Shown: positions 1-12,968 of the stretch, one piece after another
Layout: the number at the start of each line of letters is the position of its first letter
How positions within the stretch are numbered: position 1 is the first letter of the stretch
Assembly: GCA_036429605.1 (NCBI GenBank)
Contig: JAVFKD010000016.1
Coordinates: 4,650,001 to 4,714,000, forward strand
Reading direction: 5' to 3'
Length of the DNA: 64,000 bases
Source: Cladobotryum mycophilum
Lineage: Eukaryota; Ascomycota; Sordariomycetes; Hypocreales; Hypocreaceae
Notes under the pieces: generated by a model
The model's database searches: none
Seen by the model: the letters and a program-made list of their open reading frames with translations, nothing else
Told to the model about the DNA's origin: nothing
Position numbers and translations under genes: made by a program

Positions 1-2194
1 CTATAGGGCTATAATGGCAATTCATCCAGGTGGTGGCGGCTAAAAGGCATTGAAGGATCGGGTCGAGTCCAGTGTTCGAGGGTTGTGTTCCGTCGCCGCA
101 GATCACTACCCTATACGGGACCGCCCCGGAAGTCTCAGACCGGAATTCAGGTGAAATGGGATTTTCTTCCTCATCTTTTACCCATCGGAAATGCTATAAT
201 GCAGACTAATGCCAATTGTTTCCGAGACATTTCACGGCAATGCAAAATCTTCTTGCTAGAACCTCATTTGACGGGTCAATTGCCAAGCCGTCGGGCAAAC
301 TCGATGATCCAATGACTTCATAGGATTTATCTAGAACATACTACTGTTTCCGAGGGGATGGGCCTAGATAGCATGGTGTGATGTTGATGCCAAGGTGCTG
401 GCCCGACAGCTTGGGAGGAATGGAGAGTGCATGCGGTTGGATCAATAGCGTGTATGGATGCCTCGTATATCCCAACGATGAGGAACATCCATGCCGTATC
501 GCCATAAACACGTGTAAATCCCTTCAGGCTGATGAGATCGGAAATTTTTAGCTTGGGAATCAAAGCCTCAGGGTTCAATTGCTAGTTCACCCCCAGAACC
601 TCCAGAACAGGCAGAAGAATAGTAACTCGTGTGTTTTCTCTCCCCCTTGTCCTATATCAGCCTGTCATTAAGACGCATGGGGCCTGTTTTCTGAGAAACA
701 ATGGCCACCCCATATTTGTGCCGAGAGCCATAAAACAAGTGGCCCCGTCTGGGAAGCGGTTCGCTGACCGTCGGGCCTACCGCCGCCCCTCCCCCTCCAC
801 TGGGTTGGATCCCCACGAGCCTACCGTTCGTCCGAGACATTCTGCGAGTGCACTATAATATTACAGTCGCTCGAAAAATGATGAGAAATCATAGACCTAG
901 GAGGGGGCTGGACAATCGAATTGCCGTGACAAGGGGAGGGCGGGAGGGGCTTACCACATCGCTTGCGTTCTGCTCTTCATATCATAGACACCATGGTGAC
1001 CATGGAATGTAATCCTTCTCGCCTAGAGGCAGCCAAGATGGATGGATGAGTGCCCCTTGCACAGCGTTCACCGGCCCATAAAGGTGGGGGTAAAAGGGAA
1101 ATGCATGTTTCGGGGTCTGGAAATAGATCAACGGACTCATGCAAGTGAAAAGCGGGTCGAGCAGCATTCTGCTTTGTAGACCTATTGGGGGGATCAGTAC
1201 TGTAAGCCGAGTCCAGCAGCACTAGGCCAGTCCAGCCACCACACACACACACACCCTTTTAGTTTTTCGTCAAACAGATTCCAGATACGATCCGTCTGGG
1301 GTGGACAAGGGGGGTGGACAAGGGGGGTGGGAGGGGGTACGCCGGGACCGATCTTTGTAGCGCGTCATCTAATACTCACTGTGAGACTATCCCTCTCGGA
1401 ACCGAGGCCGAAGCACGCGTCTGTCGGTAATTATGTGGCGAAAAACGGTTTGTCGAACCAACAGCACTGCTTTGGTTCCACACACACACACAGACGACTC
1501 CTCCAGTCCTCTGAATTATGTAGATTTCGGATCCCACAAAGGCGGTTGAAATGGGCTGAAAATATCTCAATACCGAGACCTTTTGATTGTACGGTTCGCA
1601 AACCCTTGATTGTATGGTAGAATGAGTCGATTTGCGTTCCAAGACACGGGCAAAAGTGCTTTTTTGCAAACGGGCCTCGGGAGAGATGGTAGGGGGAAAT
1701 GGGAGCATGCGTGATCAGATTAGAATACGCCTGAATCAATGCCGAGTCTTGCGTTAGAATGCATGTCCCGAGAGCGGCAAGTCAACAGAGATAAAAATCA
1801 TGGCGATTGCTTCAAGCCTATCAAACGTGTATCTATATATACAGAAAAAACAACTCTTTCTATGTACAGGGTTCTCGCTATTACTTCCTCCATCCCCTCT
1901 CGTGCTGGAATGATGGGTGCTGCTGCTGCACCTGATTGAAAGATTAAGCAGAACATATGACTGAGCCTGTTGCATGCTCAAGCTATTTGGTACTCGGTCT
2001 CTCGTACTCTCTCGTTGGTACTTTCGGCCACCTAAAATCAAAGAGAAAGAGAAAAAAGAACTGACATCAAATCATGACTCGCAGGTAAGAAGCTCCCTCT
2101 TCCCCCCAAACCCCCCTTTTCATAATCATAATCGACGTCATTGGGGGTGAAAGAAAGAAAGAAAGAAAGAAAGAAAAGGAGCTACACGTCCTTC
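1..2194. other. Intergenic, no gene recognised
   Basis: I see only short open frames without domains, codon bias or splice signals. The stretch holds a short CA run near 1240-1253 and a GAAA microsatellite at about 2149-2177, just beyond the stop of the regulator on the minus strand. It probably contains the 3' untranslated region of that gene. Confidence 0.5.
2149..2177. repeat. GAAA tetranucleotide microsatellite
   Basis: About seven GAAA units just downstream of the stop codon of the minus-strand regulator gene, in its likely 3' region. Confidence 0.8.
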
Positions 2195-3535
2195 TTATTT
2201 GCCATCGAGCTTTTCTCGGGCTGCAAGGACAGTAAGGCTATGTTTGTTGCGGAGGAACATCTCCAGCGCAACGTGCAGTTGGCTCTTGTTGTCCTCTCCC
2301 AAGGATGCCGATCCTTTGCGGCAGAATTTCTTGGAGAAGCCATCGAGCAGACGGTTCATTTTAGCCAGCTCGCTTAGGACAATGTGAACAATCATGCGTG
2401 CCTGGTCTTCCACGTCTAGTTCGTATGCGCCAATGGTAATGGGGGGAACATAGACACCAGGCCCGTTTGAAGAGGTATGATGGGCTGCGTCGACAAAGTC
2501 GCGTGTGGGGGAGAACCTTGCAGCGCGGCCATGGAGGTAGGCCCTGGGCCACCCTGACAGGTCATCTGCCTCGTCTCCGTCAGTCGAGGCAGCGCTGCTG
2601 TCGCTATTATTATTGTTGTTGTTGCAGCCATTGTTGTAGCTGCCAGGGCTGCTCTGTAGGATGGCGTCGTACCAGCAGAGGATCCTGAAAACTACCGACG
2701 TGACAAGTAGTGCGACATTGGCATTCGGGGTGCATGAACAGGAAGCGACGTTGAGTGCGCCATCGAGGGCCGATCGACTGGCCTTGAGGACGGTACCAAG
2801 GCTCTGGGTCGCGGCGAATCCGCCGGTACATGATGCCGAGGGAATGCCTAGATCTTGCAGCGTAGAGAGTAATGCCGAAGAGCAGTGCTGTTGGCTGTGG
2901 TGGTGGTGGTGGTGGTGCTGATGATGCTGGTGGTGCTGAACCGGGCTCCCGTTGCTACCACCACCAGTGCTGCTGCTGCCCGTGGTGCCGCCGCCGGGGC
3001 TCTTGTGATCCTCAAACACTACGGTGGTCGCGGACCCGAAGCCCGAGGGAGTCCCACCGCCCAAGGTCACTTCTTCGGCGAGCGAGAGCATGTCGGTCAT
3101 GTCTAGATCTTTCGGTACGGAAGTAATTGGCTCAGAGAGCCAAGAGAAACTGGCCGCTGCCGCCGATCCGAGTGCATCCGTACTGCCTCCCCCATTTGTA
3201 AGGCTCTCCAGATCTACAAAAAGACCGTCTGTCGTCGGCTGAAGTGAGATTGGACTGTTGCCATCCCCAGGAGTTGGGGTAGCTCTGTCGCTCCCATGCC
3301 CGCTTTGGTGTTGTGGCAGATGCTGCTGCTGCGACTGGCCGTCCGCCATGGGTGCCGAGTGTGTCCTTTTTCTTGACCTCTGGGAAAGACTATATCCACA
3401 AACGGTACCGCGTTGGATGCATCGTTGGCATCTCGGCTGTTGCTTGCCGCAGCGCACCTTTGACTTTGCGCAGTTATCGCAACTGGCACGGAAAGTCTCT
3501 GGTCGTCTGGGAGTGGGCAAAACGTCCATGTTCAT
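2195..3535 (-). CDS. Zn2Cys6 transcription factor, AflR/AurR1 (Gip2)-like cluster regulator
   Basis: Single-exon protein of 446 residues, probably the pathway-specific activator of the neighbouring naphthopyrone cluster. The N-terminus carries a complete binuclear zinc cluster with cysteines at residues 19, 22, 29, 36, 39 and 46, followed by a basic Arg/Lys linker, as in fungal Gal4/AflR proteins. The middle is low-complexity (Ser/Gly/Thr, a long His/Gln tract, then an Asn run). The C-terminal part has the hydrophobic helices (around LVTSVVFRILCWYDAIL) expected of an AflR-type C-terminal domain. The start is the first ATG ahead of the zinc cluster. The gene sits at the left edge of the cluster. 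In Fusarium the equivalent regulator (AurR1/Gip2) is needed for aurofusarin gene expression; that role is inferred here from family and position. The zinc-cluster assignment is firm, orthology less so. Confidence 0.85.
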   Translation of the reverse strand: MNMDVLPTPRRPETFRASCDNCAKSKVRCGKQQPRCQRCIQRGTVCGYSLSQRSRKRTHSAPMADGQSQQQHLPQHQSGHGSDRATPTPGDGNSPISLQPTTDGLFVDLESLTNGGGSTDALGSAAAASFSWLSEPITSVPKDLDMTDMLSLAEEVTLGGGTPSGFGSATTVVFEDHKSPGGGTTGSSSTGGGSNGSPVQHHQHHQHHHHHHHSQQHCSSALLSTLQDLGIPSASCTGGFAATQSLGTVLKASRSALDGALNVASCSCTPNANVALLVTSVVFRILCWYDAILQSSPGSYNNGCNNNNNNSDSSAASTDGDEADDLSGWPRAYLHGRAARFSPTRDFVDAAHHTSSNGPGVYVPPITIGAYELDVEDQARMIVHIVLSELAKMNRLLDGFSKKFCRKGSASLGEDNKSQLHVALEMFLRNKHSLTVLAAREKLDGK

Positions 3536-6097
3536 CTTGTGTGATGTATGATGTATGATGTTGAAAAAGAGTCGATGCAGGAACAGGGATATACTGTAGT
3601 GAACCCAGATCTAGGGGTGCTTGTGTGCTTGTGTGCTTGTGTATGTGTATGTGTATATGTATGTGTATGGATGTTGAGATCCAGTGTGTAAGACGCAAAA
3701 GCTCACGCTCCTTTCTGCTGTGTCTGATTTTCTTGGCTTTGTGTGTTTGTCTGTCTCTCAGGTCCCTGCTGCTTCTTTCTCTCTCTCTTTCGTCCTAAAG
3801 GAACGTTGGTAGTGGCAAGCAAGCAGGCAAGCAAGCAAAAAAAGGGAAAGGAAAATATGGCTCAAGGTAAGTGACTGGCAGATCAATTTTTACAAGCAAA
3901 CGAAACTGACAAAGCCACGTCAATGGATATTTGGATGCTCACACGCCTCAAATCAAGAAAGAATTGGCTTCCCAAGCGACATTGAAATGATTGGCGGCTG
4001 TTGCCTTGCCTATCTACCCGTCATCCATTAATTATATCGCTTGCTCAATGCCTAGTGCATTCAACAAGCCATGCTTGCGGAACACATATGCATGTTTTAG
4101 AGCGCCCGGCGTTGTCCGGCACGGCATGTCGACTGGCCGTCGAAAGACAAAGCCTTGGGTTCCAAATTCTCCCGTATCCCGCAACACCACCACGTTTTTT
4201 TCCCTGTTGTGCCAGTCCATTTTCGTCATAGTACATGAGAGATCGGTTTTGATATTACTATCTTATTAGTTTCGTCTGCATCGAATAAGGCATGGGTTGC
4301 GGATTAGATCACCCCCCTCCCTCCCTCTCACATCCTTCCCTCTCCCCACGCAGCCATCAAAAGAGGATTCATTGCCTTGTAAGGTACAGGGTCTGATAGC
4401 TGGAAACCCTCCATCTCACATATTAAAACAGGGGAATTATTGAAGAGAAATGGCATCATGGGCCTATCATTAGCTCGACTTTCCCAGTAGAAGACAGCTG
4501 CTGCTGCTCTCTCAACGACCCCTCGTCACCACACCCACCCACCCACCCATCCCCGAATAGCCCCAGTGTTCCATCGTGGTGGTAGGATTGGCCTGTGCTT
4601 GGATGCCCAGTGCAGAGCTCACCTGAAAATGAAAATCCTCCACCTCCACTCTTAAACCAGGCCCTCACAGCAGCGCCTAATAAAACGAAACCAAATATGC
4701 CTACCATGGCCATGATCAATCTTACTCAGCCTCACGGTCCACCCCTTGCCCATAAACAAACATACTTGCATACCTATACATACATACTAGCATACATGCA
4801 TACGTACGAACGATGCGGAGACTGTTGGGCCACTTCTGAGAGCAGGTGATCCAATAACTGGGTAATTCTGTTGCACAAAAAAAATTCAAGAAAAAAAAAG
4901 GTTTCACAATGGGGGGGGGGGGTTAACCATCCACACTGCCGAGGACAAAGGACCTGATCCGACAACTCCAGCCAATCTTCCCCGTCATACTGATCTTTGT
5001 TGACTGCCGCCACAATAAGGTATGCGCTGTACGCATCCGCATACACATGTATGCACGCCGCCATGTATGTAAGTAGATACAGATAAGACCATCAATGGAT
5101 GGGCAGATTGTGGGTATTCCTGGAATGGTACCTACGTAAGTATGCGCAAGCAGGATCATGCATTCATACGTACTTACGTATTCAATCAACCGTTAATATG
5201 ACAACGCTAACCTATGATGCATGAAGCATCACATCCCAAACATCAGCATTCCTTCACTCTTGCTTTCGCCATAGAGACAGGCAAAATGCCGATACCCGAT
5301 GCAACAAACATTGGGAACTTTGGTGCAATGGCCTAGATTCCTGAGCCGAACACCTTGTACGTACAAGTAGGTACCTACCAGAATGGTGCAGATCCATATC
5401 CTAAACATCGTGTCAAGTAAACGGGTAGCTGCATAAGCGATTTTCTGGCGCCGCTACAAGCCATTCGCTGAGAGGATTGAGACACCGCAATGCAGGGGGA
5501 GTAGCTATATCAACCATGGCCCTGTAGTCTGTAGGTATACATGCTCTGTGCACATCGGGATAGATCCCAAAATCTGCTTGTACGAGCCTACCACGTCCAC
5601 CAAGGTGATGTGGGCATGTAAGACGGGGCAACTGTTAATGAGAAACAACCCCATGACAAAACAAAAACTCCTTTGCCTGTAAAAAACAAAAAAAACAGAA
5701 GAAAAAAGCGCTATGCCAAAGGTTGTCGATGGGATCCATTGTATTTAACCGGTAAGCACTGGTGTATGTTATGCAACAATGGGGATTCTGTCTCCATCCA
5801 CGGATAAGTCCATTCACAAAATGTCCCAAGACAGTTTCTGAATCAGTCGTCTCAAATTGCGATGAAACAGGACATATAGGCGGCGGGCTGGTAATAAGAA
5901 GCCTAAACTGGGTTCACCATGATTCGTGTGAAGGAAGACTTGAATCCCATCAACCGGACAAACTTGTCCTGGCTTGGCTACGTTACCGAGAACGAGAATA
6001 CGGTCAAAGATTTTTTTAATTTTTTTCCCTCTTTACGAATGATGATCGTTTAACAATTATGAGACAAAATGCAACAATACAAACACAATCGTCTGTC
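3536..6097. other. Intergenic region, regulator promoter and low-complexity DNA
   Basis: This holds the upstream region of the minus-strand regulator (with TATG/TGTA-rich repeats at 3640-3680), a 12-base G run at 4911-4922, and CATA/TACGTA-rich low-complexity DNA around 4745-5200. No open frame here has a recognisable domain or a credible exon structure. Confidence 0.5.
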
Positions 6098-7773
6098 TCA
6101 CTCCGGCTGTGTTACCCACGGACCAAGCCTTTCTAGAAGCTCTTCAATGGATATTTCCCGTTTGTCATGTCCGGCCAGAGCTTTCCACAGCGCTGCAGAC
6201 GCAGAGGGGGCGTGGTGGTGTGCCTGCTTATCTTGACCACCACCCTCCTCGGCTTCAGGAGCTGGTGGCATCAATAGTGTGTCGATCTCATGCACCACAC
6301 CATCCATGACGACGATATCCGCAACAGAAATTGGAATAGCCTCGTCCTCTTGGGAAGTGTCTCCGGCGGCGCGGGAGGGCGTGACCCACAGCTGAGTCTT
6401 GCCCTCGTGCTGCTTCACGCTGGTGGTGAGGTTGAGGTTGGCGTGCAAGGTAGGGAGCTGCGAGAAAAGCCCAACTTGGTCAGTCATTGGGGAGAAAACA
6501 CGCCTCGGGGCCAAAAAAGGTAAAAGGGAACGCAAAGCGGAGAAATACAAGTCGTGTGTAGAGGTGGAGGGAGGGAATAAAAGTCTCAATGATACATATG
6601 ATGGGGAGGAGCAGAAGAGGGAGGGGAGGAGAGGGGGGCGAAGCAGGGCAAGTTACACTAAACAACAGCAGCAGCAACAACACTCAACCACTCACCTCGA
6701 TGACATGCGGCGAATCGCCAGACGCCTGAACAGCGGCTCGCAGGTCGACCATCTGTGCATCGCCATGTGGGAAATAGACATCGCTGAACAACGTTCTATT
6801 GGCCACGACGTGACCCTTGAGAAGCGCCTGGAGAAAGGGTTTGCCTCCCGGGCCGAAGAGAAAGCGTCTTGCCTTGGCGCTGAGCCGTTCAAACGCCGCA
6901 TTAGTGGGAGCAAAGAGGGTCTGTCCTACGTGAGCATTGGTATCGTTGATGATGCTAGACAGACCCGAAAGGATTAATCCGTCGTGTAGCGTCGACAAAC
7001 TGGGACGCTGTCTCAGCACGCTGGCCGTGGAATTAGGCAGCGCGAGCAAGCCATCAATGTAGTGCACGAAGCCGTTGACTGCAGCAGAGTCCTATTTTTT
7101 TTGCAACATTTTCATTAGCAAATTTTTCTCTCCCTTTTTGACAGCGGCAGGCAGTCAGTCAGGCAAAAGAGGGCGCCGAGTTGCTTACCGGGGCTGATGC
7201 AATGTGCCCAACCTGGTGGTTCAATGTGATTTGGCCACTGCTGTGTTGCTGGGTACTAATGCGCTGCTTGTAAGTGAAGAAGATGTCTGCATTGACAAAG
7301 GATGAGACAGTTCCCGTCGAGTGTAGAGCCTTTTCGGGGACGGGTCCAGGACCCATATGGTAGCCAGCGAGGAACTTCCAGTAGAACCACGGGAGATCAA
7401 ACGGAAAGAATTCGCGCTCAAATGCCTCGTTGACGGGGGCGTAGATTGTGAATTTGGCCTTGGGCGCCTTGAGGCCCCCGACGATGTCGTCAAACATGCC
7501 CACGACGTCCGCGAAACGTGAAATGCGCTCGTCGTTGCGGATAATGTCCCATACGGTAGCATTTTCTGGTAATTTGTCTTGTAGGGGCCAGCTAGAGAAT
7601 CTGTCATCGTGAATTTTTGGTACTACTGGGCTGGTGTTGATGGCGGCCTTGCTTTTGCCGCTGCGGAAGAAGCTCTCTTCATTGCGGCCAAAGTAGTACT
7701 GCGCCAGGAGCCCGACGACCACGAGAAATACAGTGGTGCGCAAGGCCCTTGGGATAGCTGACCCAAGCCCCAT
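6098..7773 (-). CDS. Two-domain fasciclin (FAS1) membrane-anchored protein, AurS-like
   Basis: Three exons (7773-7189, 7091-6696, 6457-6098) with consensus GT-AG borders give an in-frame 446-residue protein. Residues about 10-27 form one hydrophobic segment, a signal anchor or uncleaved signal peptide. Two FAS1-like units follow: roughly residues 45-195 (the block with FTIYAPVNEAFER) and 196-400 (QTLFAPTNAAFERL). FAS1 domains usually act in adhesion or as scaffolds on the cell surface. In Fusarium the FAS1 protein AurS is part of the extracytoplasmic step that turns rubrofusarin into aurofusarin, and the same role is inferred here. The gene is divergent from the multicopper oxidase, with a shared 754-bp promoter, which suggests coordinated expression of the two surface proteins. 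No frameshift was found. The start is the ATG just before the hydrophobic segment; an upstream in-frame GTG was rejected. Confidence 0.85.
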
Positions 7774-8527
7774 GGTGGAAAATAAGATTGGGGATCGATT
7801 TAACGTAGAGGTTAAGAACGTAAACACAGAACAACAAAGAGCGAAGAGGAAATAGAAAAAAAGGGTGAAGCAGAATTTCAGCCTACAACAGTCGAGAGAT
7901 GGGATCTCTCAATGCCGATTCTATCTTTTTGTCTAAATATATGAATCAAGTAGGGAGGACCAAGAGTCGTGATGGTTATGTGGGTTCCCTTGCCCTCGGT
8001 GACCGTGATTCTTACATTGGCAATATTTCTTCCTACAAGAACCCACAGATCCCTCTGTCTGTCTTCCCTTGAGAGTGTCAGAGTCACAATCCCGACGCAC
8101 TCAAGCTAAGGGCGGGTAGTTATGCATATACCGACCGAGACGCACGGAATTCCCATAGTAAAAACTTTTTTCTCTCTTTACATATCTCGGGGACCACCAC
8201 GACGGACTCCGAAAAAAGGAACAAAGAGAGCATTCGTCTGACATCCGGGCGGGTATTGTAACGGTAAAAGGGCAAGATGGCTTGCAAAAGTATCCTAGTG
8301 GGCAGGGCTTATGCCGATTCCCCATTCGACGGGCTCGGGGCTCGCCGTATGGGCTTGTTTGGAGATGGCCATGTATATGTATCAATAGTGTAGATGGTGC
8401 ACTATGAATAACTTCTTTTTTGTTGTAAAATGGTAGGTTTGTTTTCTTTCTTCTCTCTTGATGTTGATTGCTTAAGCCCCTTCAACACTACAACTCACAC
8501 ACAACTCATCTTGTGGTAATTACGAAG
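7774..8527. promoter_or_regulatory. Shared divergent promoter, FAS1 protein / multicopper oxidase
   Basis: The 754 bp between two divergent start codons must carry the control elements of both genes. It contains CGG/CCG-rich candidates for Zn2Cys6 regulators, for example near 8187-8210 and 8325-8345. No site was proven. Confidence 0.5.
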
Positions 8528-10900
8528 ATGATGGGCCATTCCTCAGTACTGGCCTCGCGCCTTGTGCTGCTTCTGCTATGCGCAGTTGGCACTTTTGCCG
8601 CTCTCGTCAAGCATGACTGGGTCTTGACCTGGGAGGTTGGTGCTCCCAACGGCCAGGAGAGAGAAATGATCATGATCAACGGTCATTTCCCTGGCCCTGA
8701 GCTGATTGCCAATGAGGACGATGACATTGAGATTATTGTGCACAACCGAATGCCCTTTAACACCAGTATTCACTGGCACGGAATGATGTAGGTTTCCCCA
8801 AAGGAGAATACGGTACGCGCGCAACGTTGATTTGTGTTGACCATTTTAATAGGATGCAGGGTACTCCTTGGTCTGATGGCGCTCCGGGCCTCTCCCAGAA
8901 GCCCATTGAGGCGGGCCAGAGCTTTGTGTATCGCTACAAGGCGTCCCCCGCGGGCTCTCACTGGTATCACTCTCACAGCAGAACCACCTTGCTCGATGGA
9001 CTTTACGGTGCCATTCACATTCGGTAAGTTTCCCCTTAGTGTGAGAGTTTTATAAAATATACAAAAATGTATTTTGCTTATGTTTTTTTCTTTTCTGTTT
9101 TCTGACTTCTTTTTACAGTCCCAAGCCTGAGAATCCAGCGCCATGGCACTTGATCAGCAACGACTCTGCAGACACTGCTGCAATGGGCCATGCAGTGCAA
9201 GACCCCAAGCTGCTGCTTATCTCAGATTGGTCACGGTTCAAGTCTTGGGAATACATGGAAGCGGAAGACAGCTCCGGTATGACAATTTTGTAAGCCAACT
9301 CTGACTGGAAAGGGGAGGGGGGAACACATACAACACACACACACACACACTCTCTCTCTCTCTCTCAGCCCATTTGTCACTAACACCTGCAACAGCTGTG
9401 TCGACAGCATCCTGCTCAATGGCAAAGGCAGCGTCTACTGCCCCGGTTCCGATTACTTGGTCAACGAAACTAGCACGTACATGAAGTACGGTCTTTACCC
9501 CCGCCAGGTAAACGACAAAGGATGCTTCCCCTTCATGAAGTCCACGCAGGGCCCGTTCCTGAGGCAAGGCCACGTTGAGACCATCCCATTCCACCTCCAA
9601 GAAGGATGCATCCCCTCCGACGGAGAGCGGGAAATCATCGAGGTGGACCCGGAGGATGAGTGGGTTAGTCTCAACTTCATTGGCGCTGCCACCTTCAAGA
9701 CAACCATCTTCTCAGTGGACCACCACCAGATGTGGGTCTACGAGGTGGACGGCGAGTTCATCGAGCCTCAGCTTGTCGACACGGTTCACATGTACGCCGG
9801 TGAACGGTATGCCGTCATGATCAAGCTCGACAAGGAGGCCAGAGATTACACCATTCGCGTGGCAGACAACTGCCTAACCCAAGTCATCAGCTCCTTTGCC
9901 ACACTGCGCTACAAGGGAGGCGTGCATGGGGGAGAGACAACGGGTGTCATTACCTACGGCGGCCAAAACACCACGGAAGTCATCACGCTTAATCGCGATC
10001 ATCTACCCCCTTACCCCCCAACCCTCCTGCGAGGCAGTCTGATGCCATGCACATGTTGACAACGCACCGATGGCAGGCTGCCTGGAAATACACCATGACC
10101 GGAGGTGGCATGTACGGCGAGGATCGGAGCGCATACGAGCCACTCCTCTTCGACCCTCACTCGGTCGACGCCCTTGACGAGACTCTTGTCATTAGGACCA
10201 AGAATGGGTCTTGGGTCGACCTGGTGGTTCAGGTGGGCTCTCTGCCGGATCAGCCCCAAGAGTTCCCTCACATGATGCATAAACACACAGGCAAGACATG
10301 GAGAGTCGGAACCGGTATGGGCGTGTGGAAGTACAAGACTGTTGATGAGGCAATCGCGGCAGAGCCACATAACTTCAATCTAGAGAATCCCAGCTGGAGA
10401 GATACGTGGGTTACCTCATTTGATGGACCTGCATGGCTCGTCCTGCGATATCAGGTCACCAACCCTGGCCCGTAAGTCTCTCTGATTGTCTCACCTTGAT
10501 GTCATTGACGAAAAGAAAAGAAAAAAATACTGACTAGATCTCTCTCTCTCTCTTTTTTTTTAGATGGCTTTTCCACTGTCACATCGAGACCCATTTGGCC
10601 GGAGGTATGGCTGTTGCCATCCTCGACGGCATCGACGCATGGCCATCCATCCCACCCGAGTACGCACCAGATCAGCGCGGGTTCTTCCCCGGTTCGTTAC
10701 CCGAACTGGAGGCCGGACACCCTCTCCCAAGCGGAGGGCCAGCCAAGTGCGCAGCTTCAGCACAGGGGCTCAGCGTACCGTCCAACTACAACGGCGGCGG
10801 CGGCGATGACTTGTCACTTCCAAAGGGTGAATACTTTAACACGGTGGTTCGCAAGATTATTGGCTTCTTGCAAACTCTTCTACCCGAGGAGTCGTTCTAA
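8528..10900 (+). CDS. Secreted multicopper oxidase (laccase), Gip1-like; one apparent frameshift
   Basis: Five exons: 8528-8787, 8853-9023, 9119-9289, 9396-10471, 10564-10900. The phases fit a 671-residue protein only if one base is missing in the sequence. The N-terminus is a clear signal peptide (hydrophobic core LVLLLLCAV). Copper-binding signatures appear in order: HWHG at the end of exon 1, WYHSHS in exon 2, the MHKHTGK region in exon 4, and HCHIETH in exon 5, so all copper centres look present. Laccases of this group oxidise phenols by radical coupling; Gip1 acts on rubrofusarin-type naphthopyrones in Fusarium, and the role here is inferred. Intron 3 (9290-9395) contains CA and CT dinucleotide runs. 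Between the C runs at 10006-10010 and 10014-10019 the frame slips by one base, with conserved sequence on both sides. The ATG at 8528 was chosen because it directly precedes the signal peptide. Confidence 0.9.
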
Positions 10901-12646
10901 AAAAGAAAAACAAGCGTTGGCTTTTTTCTTCTTTTTCTTTCCTTTCCTTTTCTGTTTACTTTGGGGTAACATGGGAATGGGGTTATCAAGGATCAATCAT
11001 TGTACATATAAATGGGCACACACACTCAGACTTGACCGGATGCGACACTTGTCTCATACCACTTTAGGCGCACGCAACATAGCATAGACTATCTATTATG
11101 ATTTTTTTCTTCCATGATGATTTTGCTTGTGCTACCGTGGTGCATCCTTCCAGTGGCGCCCCCTCTCCTTTGGCTTGACCTGGCTGTTGCTCACACACCC
11201 GCATCCGCGAGTTGGAGGGTGACAACTGTGTTCTGCAGACCTCTAGGGCTCTAGCCACTATGCAAGGGTCCGTGATGGAACGAAATAACCTTAGCAGTAA
11301 GACGGAGCAAGGTCGCACCACTCGACTGAGTAATACTCGGCACTTGTGGTTAGCCCAGCATCAATCATTTGACGCCGTTATCATATCACCAGAGTCTAGA
11401 ACTCCATGGCCTTATTGAAACCTCACAGGATAGACCAGCCATCATACCTATCATTGTTCCAATTCATTGAACAAAGAACGCCATGAAACTTTAGTGTCGA
11501 CACCATGCACGGGATCTAAAACGACTTTGATAGCGGCCCGAAGTAGCGATGGGGAGGGAGGCGTATTGGCTGATTTTTGAGGGGGACAGGCAGTCATCGT
11601 CAGCTGGAGCTATGCCCAGATGCCATCCAATGGATTCCAATCCATGCTCGGACTTGTACTCCGGGGTGTGCGTGTTTGTGTACGTTTGTCTTTGCTGATT
11701 CTGGACATAATACTTGTCATATGCCGTGGCACGTCGCTTCTATGGCCTACCCTAGAGATGCATAGAAGAGATCAGCAAAAGGTGCTACTGAAAGGAGACT
11801 CAAGTCATGACGAAATTGCAATTATTAATGCAGGATTTTATGAGTCTCACTTGAGCCATCACCATGCATCGTATTAAATCGTATTAAATCCTATCGGATG
11901 AAAACTCAGGTTTCGGTTACTCGACATTATCTCAAAGGATCAACGATGGAGTTTTAGGTTGGTCTCGGTTGGAGGGGAGGTTCCAATGAAGGATCTGCAC
12001 AAACGTGCCCCCCTTCTTACCCTCCCCTCATCACAATCCACTGCTGTACGCCATCAAATGTAAAGGTTGCAAGACGAAAATCATTGTCCCGTCAGATTTC
12101 CCCGATAAGGCACAGAACAGCACATCAATATCCTATCTTAGTCAATGGTCTTTCAATCTTTCAATCAACGAGGTCATTGTGTTGCAGTGATAAGACCGGT
12201 AGAGCACCCATCCGCTGGCAGCCCTCCCTCTTCTCCTCTCCCCCTTGCTTGCCGTGCTGTGCCTGCAATTGGTTTTTCTTCTTCTCGGTGTCCAGGGCTG
12301 CCTGCATGTCTCGCAGCCACGGGCCGGAAATGTTACAGCGGGTGGGTTAAAAGATGGGGGCGTCTTCCTCTCGGGCTAGAAAGCCCCCCTGGGCTGTCCC
12401 GTTCGTTGTCCGATGGGCCAAGCCCGTATCCCGATGGCTCGAGCTCGCAATTTCGTAGTCTGGTTGGTTGGAGGGGTAAGAAGCTTTGGTGGAGATTTTA
12501 ATAGAGATAGTTTCGGGGAAAAGAAGAGACTTTTCTTTGTTGGGCCTCGCGTGCATGAAGCTGTGTGTGATATGACATGGCTATGAATTCACATGATAAT
12601 AGCTTTATCGTCATTACGGAAGACAGCTTCCGTCCAACTAAAACAA

Positions 12647-12670
<24 letters not shown>
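12647..12670. repeat. (AG)12 dinucleotide microsatellite
   Basis: Uninterrupted AG run in intergenic DNA. A complementary (CT)12 run of the same length lies 268 bp downstream. Confidence 0.9.
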
Positions 12671-12678
<8 letters not shown>

Positions 12679-12937
12679 GTATGTAAAGCTGTTTGTCTAA
12701 AATTTCGTTTGTCCGTGGGGGTCAATGCAAAAGGGCATACCTACTACTAATAATTAATCCCTGGGCCACTTCTTTCGCCAAGGGGGTTCTCTTCTGCCAC
12801 CCCACCAGTCGAGCGCCGCACTCGAGATGATCTGATCGGACCCGAAGCCCGGCAGTGTGTTGTCGTGGTATGACTTACTGTGCGCTACGGTCTGCTAGCA
12901 ATCCTTGGAAGATCGATGGGATCAGCTGCATCCAATT

Positions 12938-12938
<1 letters not shown>

Positions 12939-12962
<24 letters not shown>
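12939..12962. repeat. (CT)12 dinucleotide microsatellite
   Basis: Uninterrupted CT run, reverse complement in type and equal in length to the AG run at 12647-12670. Confidence 0.9.

Positions 12963-12968
<6 letters not shown>

Noticed and set aside
4740..5200. CATA/TACGTA-rich region as a structured repeat array
   Set aside because: The units are irregular and without a fixed period; it looks like ordinary fungal low-complexity DNA.
9279..9367. Oxidase intron 3 using donor GTATGA at 9277 or acceptor after the CT run
   Set aside because: These choices break the conserved Cys-Val-Asp-Ser block. Donor 9290 with acceptor 9395 keeps frame and matches the family.
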